From CAYRZF01 sp964428805 (GTDB lineage Bacteria; Methylomirabilota; Methylomirabilia; Rokubacteriales; CSP1-6), in assembly GCA_964428805.1 (NCBI GenBank), contig CAYRZF010000058.1, forward strand, positions 1 through 13,072: a stretch of 13,072 nucleotides of DNA. The letters are read 5' to 3'. The notes beneath the pieces are model-generated. The model had not been told where the DNA came from. It saw only the letters and a program-made list of their open reading frames with translations, and made no database searches. Below, piece by piece: positions 1-7,040 of this stretch. Numbering within the stretch: position 1 is the stretch's first letter; each line of letters begins with the position of its first letter. The position numbers were made by a program, and so were the translations under genes.

Positions 1-26
1 ACGCCCAAGCGTGCAGCGGATGGCTG

Positions 27-191
27 CTAATGGGACTGGCTGAGGATCTCCCGCACTTCAAGGAAGGCAGCTGCGGCAACCCCCTCAACGCGCTCGAGAA
101 TCTGGAAGATACGGTAGGTGATGTACCCCAACACCACGACCTCGAATCCCACCAGGGCCAGCATCGCGGCCAGGAACCAATGCTCGGTCAT
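27..191 (-). CDS. Small single-span membrane protein (54 aa), unknown function
   Basis: I do not recognise this protein. It begins MTEHWFLAAM and has one clear hydrophobic segment at about residues 6-26, followed by a charged, probably amphipathic tail (about 27-54, with R27, E33, R34, E36, E45, R47 and E48), as in many small inner-membrane peptides. I chose the ATG at 191. A longer in-frame form would start at a TTG at 230, but that TTG is part of a TTGACA box that fits a -35 element better. No Shine-Dalgarno is obvious before either start. It lies 63 nt downstream of the hydrolase gene on the same strand, separated by a short hairpin, so it may be the last gene of that operon or have its own promoter. 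The codon pattern and hydrophobic profile make it a plausible real gene, but this is not certain. Confidence 0.5.
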   Translation of the reverse strand: MTEHWFLAAMLALVGFEVVVLGYITYRIFQILERVEGVAAAAFLEVREILSQSH

Positions 192-201
192 CTTATTCGG
201 G

Positions 202-230
202 ATTGTCGTAGGATCGAATCCGGGTGTCAA
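202..230 (-). promoter_or_regulatory. Possible sigma-70 promoter for the 54-aa membrane protein
   Basis: On the minus strand a perfect TTGACA (230-225) is followed after 17 nt by GACAAT (207-202), which matches 4 of 6 bases of the -10 consensus. Transcription would start near 195, only a few bases before the ATG at 191, giving an almost leaderless message. That would agree with the missing Shine-Dalgarno. It lies directly downstream of the hairpin at 231-247. This is consensus matching only; chance is possible. Confidence 0.3.
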
Positions 231-247
231 CGTCCCGAATTGGGACG
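231..247 (-). terminator. Short GC hairpin after the hydrolase gene
   Basis: The segment is a perfect 6-bp inverted repeat, CGTCCC / GGGACG, with a 5-nt loop. It starts 8 nt past the hydrolase stop codon on the minus strand. No U-run follows, so it is a weak terminator at best. It could instead be an operator or mRNA 3'-end hairpin next to the TTGACA box. Confidence 0.3.
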
Positions 248-254
248 GGCACCC

Positions 255-935
255 CTAGGCCTTGAGGTGTTTGGCGAAAAAGTCCAGCGTCCGCCGCCAG
301 GCGTCCTGCGCCTCCGTCAGTCGATGGACATCCTTGCGCGTGTCGTTGAAGAAGGCGTGAGGAGCGCCGGTATAGATCTTCACCTCGCCGGGCTTGTTGT
401 GCTTCTTGAGCGTTCCCTCGAGCCGCTTGACCTCGTCCTTGGTGATCCAGAAATCTTGGTCGCCGTAAACGTAGAGGATCGGGCACGCCAGGTTTTTCAG
501 CGTGGCCTCGTCGGGGATCTCGCCGTAGTACGGGGCGGCGGCCCGGATGTCCTTGGTCCGGCAGGGAAGCAAGAGCGCATAGGAGCCTCCCATGCAGAAA
601 CCGGTGACCCCGATGCGATCCCCCCGGACCTCTTTCATCGCCTTCAGGTGCCGGACAGCGCCCAGCAGGTCCTTGACGGCCTCCTCGCGGTTGAGGGCCC
701 CCATGAGCTTGCCGGCCTCGTTGGGGTCCGCCGCGACCTTGCCGTGGTAGAGGTCGGGGGCCAGGGACACGTACCCCTCGCGGGCGTACCGCTCCGTCAC
801 GTCTTTGATATGTTCGTTCAGCCCCCACCACTCCTGGATCACGATCACCGCCGGAAATGGCCCTGTCCCCTGGGGTTTCGCCAGGTACCCCGCCACGCGC
901 TGTCCGTTTCGCGCGAATTCCATCATGCTGCCCAT
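255..935 (-). CDS. Dienelactone hydrolase family protein (226 aa)
   Basis: This is an alpha/beta-hydrolase of the dienelactone hydrolase (DLH) family, cytoplasmic, which classically opens the lactone ring of dienelactones in chlorocatechol breakdown. Many genomic members have other ester or lactone substrates, so the substrate is unknown. The Cys-Asp-His triad is visible: nucleophile C114 in GFCMGG (112-117), D161 in YGDQDFW, and H193 in PHAFFND. The family Glu (E35) sits in QEWWGLNEH. The length matches the family (about 220-250 aa). I chose the ATG at 935 because AAGGAGGGG stands directly upstream at good distance; a longer form from 989 would run into the corC stop region. It follows the first-listed corC gene by 19 nt, so it is probably co-transcribed with it. 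No signal peptide is seen. Confidence 0.9.
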   Translation of the reverse strand: MGSMMEFARNGQRVAGYLAKPQGTGPFPAVIVIQEWWGLNEHIKDVTERYAREGYVSLAPDLYHGKVAADPNEAGKLMGALNREEAVKDLLGAVRHLKAMKEVRGDRIGVTGFCMGGSYALLLPCRTKDIRAAAPYYGEIPDEATLKNLACPILYVYGDQDFWITKDEVKRLEGTLKKHNKPGEVKIYTGAPHAFFNDTRKDVHRLTEAQDAWRRTLDFFAKHLKA

Positions 936-954
936 GATCGCCCCTCCTTCACCA

Positions 955-2202
955 TCACTTCGCGGCTGCGGCCGGCCGGCCGGGAGCAATCTTCACGGTG
1001 ACGACCCGCCGCTCGTCGGCCTCCAGGACCGTGAGGAGGTATCGGCCCACCCTGAACTCCTCTCCGGTGCGCGGCATCCGATGCAGCGTGGCCAGAATCA
1101 TGCCGGCCACCGTCTCGTAGTCGCCGGTGGGGAGGTCCCACTCCAGGGTGTCGTTGACCTCCTGAATCCCCACCCGCCCGGCCACGCGGTAGGCGCCGTT
1201 GGGGAGCCGCTCGATGGTAGCTGGTGTCCGGTCGTGCTCGTCCCGGATCTCCCCGACGATCTCCTCGAGGATGTCCTCGAGCGTAATGATCCCGACGGCC
1301 CCACCGTACTCGTCAACGACCACCGCATGCTGGATCCGGCCCTTCTGCATCTCGCGCAGGAGGTCATCGACCCGCTTGGTTTCGGGGACGTACGTGGCCG
1401 TCCGCATCAGGTCTTTGATGAATGGCGTCGTTGCTCCCCGCCGGAGGAGATCCATGGCCGTCACCATCCCCACGACGTTGAGCACCCGGTCCCGGAAGAC
1501 GGGGAGACGGGAAAAGCCGCGCTCCCGGGTCAGCGCGATCGCCTCGTCGGTGGTCGCGGTCTCGGGGAGGGCCGCGACGTCCACCAGGGGGACCATGACC
1601 TCCCGCACCGTCGTCTCCCCCAGGGAGAAGATTTTGTCGATCAGCTCCGCCTCCTGGATGGTGACGTCCGCTTCCTCCGGCTCCATCTGGAGGACCAGCT
1701 TCAGCTCTTCGCGAGACACAAAGTGCCTGAGGAGCTCCCGCCGTCGCCCCGCGAGCGCCAGCACTCCCTCCACGATCTTGCTCGCCGCCCAGGTCATCGG
1801 CGTCAGGATCCAGGCGGTCCAGGCGAGAGGTCGGAAGAGGCGGAGGATCAGCCCCGTCGCCCACTGCTGGGCGATCGCCTTGGGGATCACTTCCCCCAGG
1901 ATCAGCATGATCGGGGTCAGGCCGAACGTGACGACCAGGAGTGCGGCGCCGCCCAGGTAGGGGAGAAGGGCCCAGGTCGCCACCGAGGCGGCAACGATGT
2001 GGGCCGCGGGAACCCCCATCTTGGCTGCCGCGAGGATCCGTTCCGGGCTCGAGAACGCCTCCAAGTAGCGCCCGGCCACCCGGTGACCCCCTTCGGCCAG
2101 GTGGCGGAGCCGCATCCGGTTGGCGCCCAGAAAGGCCATCTCCGCGGCCGAAAAAAAGGCGGTCACGAAGAGGGCGATCACGATCAGCCAGACGGCGATC
2201 AT
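955..2202 (-). CDS. CNNM/CorC-family transporter-associated protein (DUF21, CBS pair, CorC_HlyC), canonical copy
   Basis: This is an integral membrane protein of the CNNM/CorC (old name HlyC/CorC 'hemolysin') family, linked to Mg2+/divalent cation efflux. It has 415 aa. The N-terminal DUF21 transmembrane domain (about 1-155) carries the family motifs FSAAEMAF (17-24) and GEVIPK (103-108). It is followed by a CBS pair (about 200-320, with DEYGGAVGIITLEDILEEIVGEI at 297-319 typical of the second CBS) and the C-terminal CorC_HlyC domain (about 330-405). The start codon overlaps the stop of the upstream paralogue as ATGA (2199-2202), which suggests translational coupling. It differs from that paralogue by keeping intact DUF21 motifs. 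Substrate and direction of transport are inferred from the family only; a haemolysin role is unlikely. Confidence 0.9.
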   Translation of the reverse strand: MIAVWLIVIALFVTAFFSAAEMAFLGANRMRLRHLAEGGHRVAGRYLEAFSSPERILAAAKMGVPAAHIVAASVATWALLPYLGGAALLVVTFGLTPIMLILGEVIPKAIAQQWATGLILRLFRPLAWTAWILTPMTWAASKIVEGVLALAGRRRELLRHFVSREELKLVLQMEPEEADVTIQEAELIDKIFSLGETTVREVMVPLVDVAALPETATTDEAIALTRERGFSRLPVFRDRVLNVVGMVTAMDLLRRGATTPFIKDLMRTATYVPETKRVDDLLREMQKGRIQHAVVVDEYGGAVGIITLEDILEEIVGEIRDEHDRTPATIERLPNGAYRVAGRVGIQEVNDTLEWDLPTGDYETVAGMILATLHRMPRTGEEFRVGRYLLTVLEADERRVVTVKIAPGRPAAAAK

Positions 2203-3470
2203 GCGAGGGCCTTGTTGGGCGTCGTGGTCCTGAGGGTCACGAGAACCTCGACGACCCGCGTACGCTCTACCCGTTCCACCGTCACCGTCACTTCGGGGGT
2301 CTCGATCCGTTCACCCCGGCGGGGGATCCGTCCGAAGAGGTCGAGCACCCACCCACCGACGGTCTCGTAGGCGTCGCTCGACAACGCGAGCCCGGTGACG
2401 CTGTTCAGCTCGTCGATGGGGAGCTTCCCCGAGACCCTGAAGGTGTGGGGATCCACCGCCTGGATCAGCCGTTCCACTTCGTCGAACTCATCGGCGATCT
2501 CACCGACGAGCTCTTCCAGAATATCCTCGAGGGTGACGAGACCCGACGTGCTTCCGTACTCGTCCACCACAATGGCCATGTGGAGCTTCTTGGCCTGCAA
2601 CTCCCTGAGGAGGGCGTCCACCCGCTTGGACTCCGGGACGAAGTAGGGCGGGTGCAGGTGGACCCGCAAGTCGAAATCCGGCGGTAACCCCCGAACGTAG
2701 GGGAGGAGCTCCTTCGTGTAGAGGATGCCCACGATCTGGTCGATGTTTCCCGCGTAGACCGGCACCCGCGAATGGAGGTTCTCCCGGAGCGACTCGAGGA
2801 TCTGCTGAGGCGGCGTCGAGAGTTCCAAGCAGAACGTATCGGGGCGGGGGACCATCGCGGCGCGGACCAGGATGTCCTCCAGCTCGAGCGCCTTGTGGAT
2901 CATCTCACGCTCGTCCCGGTCCACGATCCCTTCCCGCATCCCGACGTCCACCAGGGTGCGAAGCTCCTCGGTTGTGAGGAGGGGTTCCTTCCGCTCGCCT
3001 CCCAGGGCCCGAAGGGTGAGCGTCGTGAGGCCCGCGAAAAGGCCTCGCACCGGCGTGAGCAGGAGCGAAACCCACGCCACCGGGCGGCTGACCCACGTGG
3101 CAAAGCGCCCCGGGTTTTCCAGAGCAAGGGTCATCGGGAGGATTTCGCTGAAGACTGTGGTGAGGAACAGCATGGTTCCGATGGCGACGGCCAGCCCCAA
3201 GCGTCGGCCGAAGAGCTGCTCCGCTACGAAGGCTGCCAGGGAGGAGGCGCCGATGTCGATCAGCGTGATTCCCACCAGCAACGTGACCAGCAGGTCGTGG
3301 GGCCGGCTCAGCAACGGGGTCAGCGCGTCGGAGACCTCGGGGGTGTCGGCGAGGCGCCGGAGTCGGAGGCGTCCCAGCGAGAAGTAGGCGGCTTCGGCCC
3401 CGTTGAGCATGGCGGAGAGGCCGAGGAGAAAGGCGAGGCCCAGCAGCCCGAGGAAGAGCGACTTATCCAT
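2199..3470 (-). CDS. CNNM/CorC-family protein, second tandem paralogue with altered DUF21 motif
   Basis: This 423-aa membrane protein has the same architecture as its downstream neighbour: DUF21 membrane domain (about 1-155), CBS pair (about 205-325, including VVDEYGSTSGLVTLEDILEE at 301-320) and CorC_HlyC domain (about 335-415). The DUF21 signatures have drifted. The usual FSAxE is LNGAE here (22-26), and the usual GExxPK is SEILPM (108-113), so the Gly and Lys are replaced. I chose the ATG at 3470: its ATGGATAA overlaps the thiL stop by 8 nt, and the hydrophobic helix starts right after it. A longer frame from 3518 would sit wholly inside thiL. The two copies may form a heteromer, or this copy may be a regulatory partner of the canonical one. 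That is inference; the family call is firm. Confidence 0.88.
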   Translation of the reverse strand: MDKSLFLGLLGLAFLLGLSAMLNGAEAAYFSLGRLRLRRLADTPEVSDALTPLLSRPHDLLVTLLVGITLIDIGASSLAAFVAEQLFGRRLGLAVAIGTMLFLTTVFSEILPMTLALENPGRFATWVSRPVAWVSLLLTPVRGLFAGLTTLTLRALGGERKEPLLTTEELRTLVDVGMREGIVDRDEREMIHKALELEDILVRAAMVPRPDTFCLELSTPPQQILESLRENLHSRVPVYAGNIDQIVGILYTKELLPYVRGLPPDFDLRVHLHPPYFVPESKRVDALLRELQAKKLHMAIVVDEYGSTSGLVTLEDILEELVGEIADEFDEVERLIQAVDPHTFRVSGKLPIDELNSVTGLALSSDAYETVGGWVLDLFGRIPRRGERIETPEVTVTVERVERTRVVEVLVTLRTTTPNKALA

Positions 3471-4473
3471 GAAAGTGCTCAAAGCCCTGGCCGACGTCCA
3501 CGGACTTCCCGGCGGCATCCAGGAATTGAACGCCCGGCGTCCCCGGGGCGATTTCGCCGATCACCGTGACCGCCGCGCCCGTGGCGGACTTGAGGCCCGC
3601 GGTGAGGGTCTCGATCGCCGACCGGTCGGCGGTGAAGAGCAGCTCGTAATCCTCTCCGCCGGTGGCGGCCAGCTCCACCGGGTCGAGGCCCAGGGCCGTC
3701 GCCACCGCCCTCGTCGAGGGGGCGACGGGAAGACGAGCCAGCTCCACCCGGGCCGTCACGCCGCTCTCCTCCGCGATGTGGCCGACGTCGGTGGCGAGGC
3801 CATCCGAAAGATCGATCAGGGCGTGGACGCCGTTGGCAGTCCCTAACCACGTCCCTTCCGAAACTCGCGCAACCGGGCGGAGGTGGGCCTGAGTGACGTC
3901 GGCGAGCACGTCTTGGGGGAGATCCGGCCGTTCCTCCGCCTCCAGTACCGCCAGGCCGGCGGCGGAGCGACCGAGAGTGCCCACGACCGCGATGAGGTCT
4001 CCCGGCCGGGCGTCGGAGCGGAGGCGCAGCGGGCCCGTCTTTTCACCCAGGAGTGTCACGTTGGCGATCCAGCCGGTGGGGGAGGCAGAAGTATCTCCGC
4101 CCACGACTCTGACCCCGTGAGGGGCCGCGGCGGACGTGAGCCCTGCGTAGAAGAGATCAACCTCCTCCACCTCGGTCTTTTCCGGGCAGGCCAGTGCCAC
4201 CACGGCGAAGCGTGGCGTGCCTCCCATGGCGGCGATGTCGGAGAGGTTCACCGCCATGGCCTTCCAGCCGATATCCGCAGGCCCGGCCGAGCGCCGGCGA
4301 AAGTGCACGTCTTCGATGACCAGGTCCGTCGTGACGAGGAGCCAGGCTCCCGGGGTTGGCTCGAGTACCGCGGCGTCATCGCCGATTCCCACGCGGACCC
4401 CGGGCCCTTCGGATCCGATCGTGTGGCGGATCCGGCGGATGAGTCCACGCTCCCCGAGCCGCTGGACCCTCAT
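3463..4473 (-). CDS. thiL: Thiamine-monophosphate kinase
   Basis: ThiL phosphorylates thiamine monophosphate with ATP to thiamine pyrophosphate, the last step of cofactor synthesis, in the cytoplasm. The 336-aa product has the PurM/AIRS-like fold and the ThiL motifs in order: GIGDDAAV (29-36), TTDLVIEDVHF (48-58), NLSDIAAMG (76-84), GGDTS (125-129), HLRPVARV (197-204), IDLSDGL (220-226) and TGGEDYELLF (271-280). The length is normal for the family. The ATG at 4473 overlaps the trpG stop as ATGA, and its own stop overlaps the next gene by 8 nt, so expression is probably coupled to both. No TPP riboswitch is seen nearby. The position directly after trpEG, with no other thiamine gene present, is unusual. 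Confidence 0.95.
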   Translation of the reverse strand: MRVQRLGERGLIRRIRHTIGSEGPGVRVGIGDDAAVLEPTPGAWLLVTTDLVIEDVHFRRRSAGPADIGWKAMAVNLSDIAAMGGTPRFAVVALACPEKTEVEEVDLFYAGLTSAAAPHGVRVVGGDTSASPTGWIANVTLLGEKTGPLRLRSDARPGDLIAVVGTLGRSAAGLAVLEAEERPDLPQDVLADVTQAHLRPVARVSEGTWLGTANGVHALIDLSDGLATDVGHIAEESGVTARVELARLPVAPSTRAVATALGLDPVELAATGGEDYELLFTADRSAIETLTAGLKSATGAAVTVIGEIAPGTPGVQFLDAAGKSVDVGQGFEHFHG

Positions 4474-5051
4474 CCCGCCGCGGGCGCCGCCGGCGAGAGA
4501 AAATTCTTGAGGAGCGCCTTCCCCTGGTCCGTCAGGATCGACTCGGGATGAAACTGGACGCCCTCCACGGGAAAGCGGCGGTGACGGAGCCCCATGATCT
4601 CTCCGTCGTCGGCACGCGCTGAGACCTCCAGGTCTGCCGGGAAGCCTTCATCCAGTACCGCCAGCGAGTGGTAGCGGGTGGCCAGGAATCTGGGCGGCAG
4701 ACCTCGAAACACGCCGCGCCCGTCATGGTCGATCTCCGAGGTCTTCCCGTGCATCTGCCGCTTGGCGCGGCTCACACGACCGCCGAAAGCCTGGCCGATG
4801 GCCTGGTGGCCGAGGCACACCCCCAGGATGGGGATGCTCTGGTGAAAGCGTTTGATCAGATCAAGGGAGATCCCTCCGTCGTCAGGGGTGCCCGGGCCCG
4901 GGGAGATGACGAGACGGTCGGGTCGGAACGCCTCGATCTCGTCGAGGGTGATGGCGTCATTCCGGACCACCCGGATCTCGGCCCCCAGCTCCCCGAGATA
5001 CTGGACGAGGTTGTAGGTGAAGCTGTCGTAGTTATCGACGACTAGCAGCAT
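4470..5051 (-). CDS. trpG: Anthranilate synthase glutaminase subunit (TrpG/PabA type)
   Basis: This is a class I glutamine amidotransferase that makes ammonia from glutamine for its synthase partner. It has 193 aa. The triad is complete: C79 in GVCLGHQAIG, H168 and E170 in FHPES. The oxyanion-region motif PGPGTP is at 51-56. The N-terminal LVVDNYDSFTYNLVQYLGEL is typical of TrpG/PabA. The ATG at 5051 is preceded by GAGGGGG at suitable distance. It stands 52 nt downstream of trpE, so the main role is as anthranilate synthase component II. Such subunits often also serve PabB, and no separate pabA is in the window. It overlaps thiL by 4 nt. Confidence 0.94.
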   Translation of the reverse strand: MLLVVDNYDSFTYNLVQYLGELGAEIRVVRNDAITLDEIEAFRPDRLVISPGPGTPDDGGISLDLIKRFHQSIPILGVCLGHQAIGQAFGGRVSRAKRQMHGKTSEIDHDGRGVFRGLPPRFLATRYHSLAVLDEGFPADLEVSARADDGEIMGLRHRRFPVEGVQFHPESILTDQGKALLKNFLSPAAPAAG

Positions 5052-5076
5052 GGCTGCCCCCTCACTTTTGTCCTCT

Positions 5077-5114
5077 CCCCCCCCTCACCCTACCTCATCC
5101 CCCTCACCCTGCCC
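5077..5114 (-). other. G-run array with G-quadruplex potential between trpE and trpG
   Basis: On the minus (sense) strand five runs of three or more G occur in 38 nt, separated by 2-8 nt: plus-strand C-runs are at 5077-5084, 5088-5090, 5099-5103, 5107-5109 and 5112-5114. The unit CCCCTCACCCT occurs twice (5081-5091 and 5100-5110) and is part of the repeat described at 5100-5149. It lies on the mRNA between the trpE stop and the trpG Shine-Dalgarno. Folding is a prediction only. Confidence 0.4.
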
Positions 5115-5149
5115 TCTCCCCTCGAGGGGGAGAGGATAAAGGTGAGGGG
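5100..5149. repeat. GC-rich imperfect inverted repeat at the 3' end of trpE
   Basis: The outer arms CCCTCACC and GGTGAGGG and the inner arms CTCTCCCC and GGGGAGAG pair across a TCGA centre (5121-5124 area), with an internal unpaired patch. The stem covers the last codons and stop codon of trpE. This CCCTCACC...CTCTCCCC layout resembles dispersed REP-like palindromes that I know from many GC-rich genomes, but only this full copy is present here, so its family status is inferred. Confidence 0.6.
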
Positions 5150-6678
5150 CCGGAGGCGGCGGAGCGGAGCGCCAGAACCAGCCCGCGGGCCTTCGACACG
5201 GTCTCCAGCCACTCCGACTTCGGGTCCGAGTCGGCCACGATCCCGGCGCCCACCTGGACCGAAGCCTGATCGCCGTGACAGACGATGGTCCGGATGGTGA
5301 TACAGGAATCCAGGTTGCCGGAGTAGGAGACGTATCCCACCGCGCCGGCGTAGGGGCCCCGGCGGGCCGGCTCCAGCTCTTCGATGATCTGCATGGCCCG
5401 AATCTTGGGGGCCCCGGTGACCGTGCCGGCGGGGAAACACGCCTCGAGCACGTCCAGGGCGTCGCGCCCCTGGGCGAGCTTGCCCCGGACGTGGCTTACC
5501 AGGTGCATGACGTGCGAGTAACGCTCCACCACCATGAACTCGCTGACGTCCACCGAACCCAGGCTGGACACGCGGCCGACGTCGTTGCGGCCGAGATCCA
5601 CGAGCATCACGTGCTCGGCCCGCTCCTTGGGGTCTTGGCGCAGCTCGGCCTCGATGCGCACGTCCTCGGCCTCGTCTGCGCCGCGCGGGCGCGTGCCGGC
5701 GATGGGCCGCTCCTCAACCCGTCCATCCTCCACCCGCACCAGCACCTCGGGCGAGGACCCGACGATGCTCGTTTTCCCGAGACGGAGGAAGAAAAGGTAC
5801 GGGGAGGGGTTGATCGTTCGAAGGGCGCGGTACACCCTGAACGGGTCCGCCGGCAGTCGCGTATCGAGCCGACGGGATACCACGATTTGGTACGCGTCTC
5901 CCTTGGCGATGTACTCCTTGGCGCGCCGTACGCGCTCCATGAACGCCGCCTGGTCGAGCGTTGACTCGAACCCCTCCTCTCCCAGCGCGAGCAGCGGTTC
6001 CGCCGCAGGGAGGGCCAGCGGCGGCGGGTTTCGGGTCGGTCGGCCGAGCTTGGCCAGGAGCGCCCCGATCTTCACCGCGGCTTGGTCGTAGGCGCGATCC
6101 AGCGAGGCCGGGTCGGTCTTCTCCAGGTGGGCGTTGGCGATCACGAGGAGGCGATGACGGAGGTTGTCGAACGCCAGGAGACTGTCGGTGAGGAGGAAGA
6201 CGGCGTCCGGGAGCCCCAGGTTGTCCGGGGCAATCTTCGGGAGGCGCTCGAAGTGGCGGACCATGTCGTAGGCGATGTAGCCGACGGCTCCTCCCTGGAA
6301 CCGTGGAAGGCCGGGGACCGCCACGGGGTGGAAGCGGGCGAGCAGGTCCCTCAGGGCTCGGAACGGGTTGCCCGAGGAGAGGCGTTCCGTCCGCGCGCCG
6401 TGACGCCGAAGCGTGACCCGGTTGCCTCTCGCCGTGAAAATCATGAGGGGGTCCGAACCGAGGAACGAGTAGCGCGCCCACTTCTCCCCGCCCTCCACCG
6501 ACTCCAGGAGGAACGCGTGGGGCCCGGGCCGGAGCCTCAGGAACGCCGAGAGGGGTGTGTCGAGGTCGGCAGGCAATTCGGCGTACACGGGCACGAGGTT
6601 TCCCCGCTGAGCGAGGAGCCTGAACTCCTCCCTCGACGGGGAGAGGGGAGGAACGGAAAGGCTCGAGGCCGGCTTCAT
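5104..6678 (-). CDS. trpE: Anthranilate synthase component I
   Basis: TrpE converts chorismate to anthranilate, the first committed step of tryptophan synthesis, using ammonia from TrpG. It has 524 aa. The N-terminal domain includes LLES (57-60), the conserved tryptophan feedback-site motif, so feedback inhibition is likely. The chorismate-binding domain shows KGDAYQIVVSRR (259-270), NPSPYLFF (290-297), PIAGTRPRG (325-333), LVDLGRNDVGRV (359-370), TVTGAPKIRAMQ (419-430) and the GYVSYSGNLD region (448-457). The Ala in PIAGT, rather than the Lys of PIKGT, favours TrpE over PabB. The start at 6678 lies 19 nt after the thioredoxin stop; no strong Shine-Dalgarno is seen. The last roughly 15-19 residues (GPSPLSSPPRGERAG) lie beyond the usual family end and are encoded by an inverted repeat. 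Confidence 0.95.
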   Translation of the reverse strand: MKPASSLSVPPLSPSREEFRLLAQRGNLVPVYAELPADLDTPLSAFLRLRPGPHAFLLESVEGGEKWARYSFLGSDPLMIFTARGNRVTLRRHGARTERLSSGNPFRALRDLLARFHPVAVPGLPRFQGGAVGYIAYDMVRHFERLPKIAPDNLGLPDAVFLLTDSLLAFDNLRHRLLVIANAHLEKTDPASLDRAYDQAAVKIGALLAKLGRPTRNPPPLALPAAEPLLALGEEGFESTLDQAAFMERVRRAKEYIAKGDAYQIVVSRRLDTRLPADPFRVYRALRTINPSPYLFFLRLGKTSIVGSSPEVLVRVEDGRVEERPIAGTRPRGADEAEDVRIEAELRQDPKERAEHVMLVDLGRNDVGRVSSLGSVDVSEFMVVERYSHVMHLVSHVRGKLAQGRDALDVLEACFPAGTVTGAPKIRAMQIIEELEPARRGPYAGAVGYVSYSGNLDSCITIRTIVCHGDQASVQVGAGIVADSDPKSEWLETVSKARGLVLALRSAASGPSPLSSPPRGERAG

Positions 6679-6697
6679 GGGGCAAGTCAGGCGACGA

Positions 6698-7024
6698 TCA
6701 GCCGAGCGTGTCCAGCTTCTTCTTCAGCTGGTTCTTGGGGACTAGGCCGATGACCTGGTCGAGCACCTTGCCGCCCTTCACGAAGAGGATGGTGGGGATC
6801 GAGCGAATGCCGTAGCGGGCCGCCAGGCCCGGGTTGTCGTCCACGTTGACCTTGGCCAGCGTCAGGGTCCCTCGCGACTCGCTCACCAGCTCCTCGAGCA
6901 CGGGCGCGACCATGTGGCACGGCGCGCACCACTCGGCCCAAAAGTCCACGAGCACCAGCTCCAGGTGCCGGGCCAGTTCCGCGTCGAAGGTCGCTTCCGT
7001 GAGGTGCAGCGCGGTGTCGGCCAT
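6698..7024 (-). CDS. trxA: Thioredoxin (WCAPC active site)
   Basis: This is a small cytoplasmic disulfide reductase of 108 aa, full length for thioredoxin 1. The active site is C33 and C36 in EWCAPCHMVAP, with the buried acid D27 in LVDFWAEW and the cis-proline P77 in RSIPTILFVKGG. The site reads WCAPC instead of the common WCGPC, a variant seen in other bacterial thioredoxins that may shift redox potential slightly. No signal peptide or membrane anchor is seen. The ATG at 7024 has AAAGGAGAG about 10 nt upstream. It stands 16 nt downstream of the MscS-like gene and 19 nt upstream of trpE, so it is very probably co-transcribed. Confidence 0.93.
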   Translation of the reverse strand: MADTALHLTEATFDAELARHLELVLVDFWAEWCAPCHMVAPVLEELVSESRGTLTLAKVNVDDNPGLAARYGIRSIPTILFVKGGKVLDQVIGLVPKNQLKKKLDTLG

Positions 7025-7040
7025 CAGTGTCGGCTCTCCT

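Noticed and set aside
30..2370. Long plus-strand open frames opposite the hydrolase and corC genes (up to 521 aa)
   Set aside because: They are antisense shadows in GC-rich DNA: Pro/Arg/Gly/His-rich, with no domain, while the minus strand has clear conserved families.
955..3470. CorC proteins as true haemolysins
   Set aside because: The HlyC/CorC label is historical; DUF21-CBS-CorC architecture points to divalent cation transport.
4441..4520. TPP riboswitch near thiL
   Set aside because: There is no intergenic room (thiL overlaps trpG by 4 nt) and no THI-box motifs are seen.
6630..6655. C/G-rich sequence near the trpE start resembling the repeat at the trpE end
   Set aside because: It encodes the normal PSREEF start of TrpE, so the likeness is explained by coding and codon bias.
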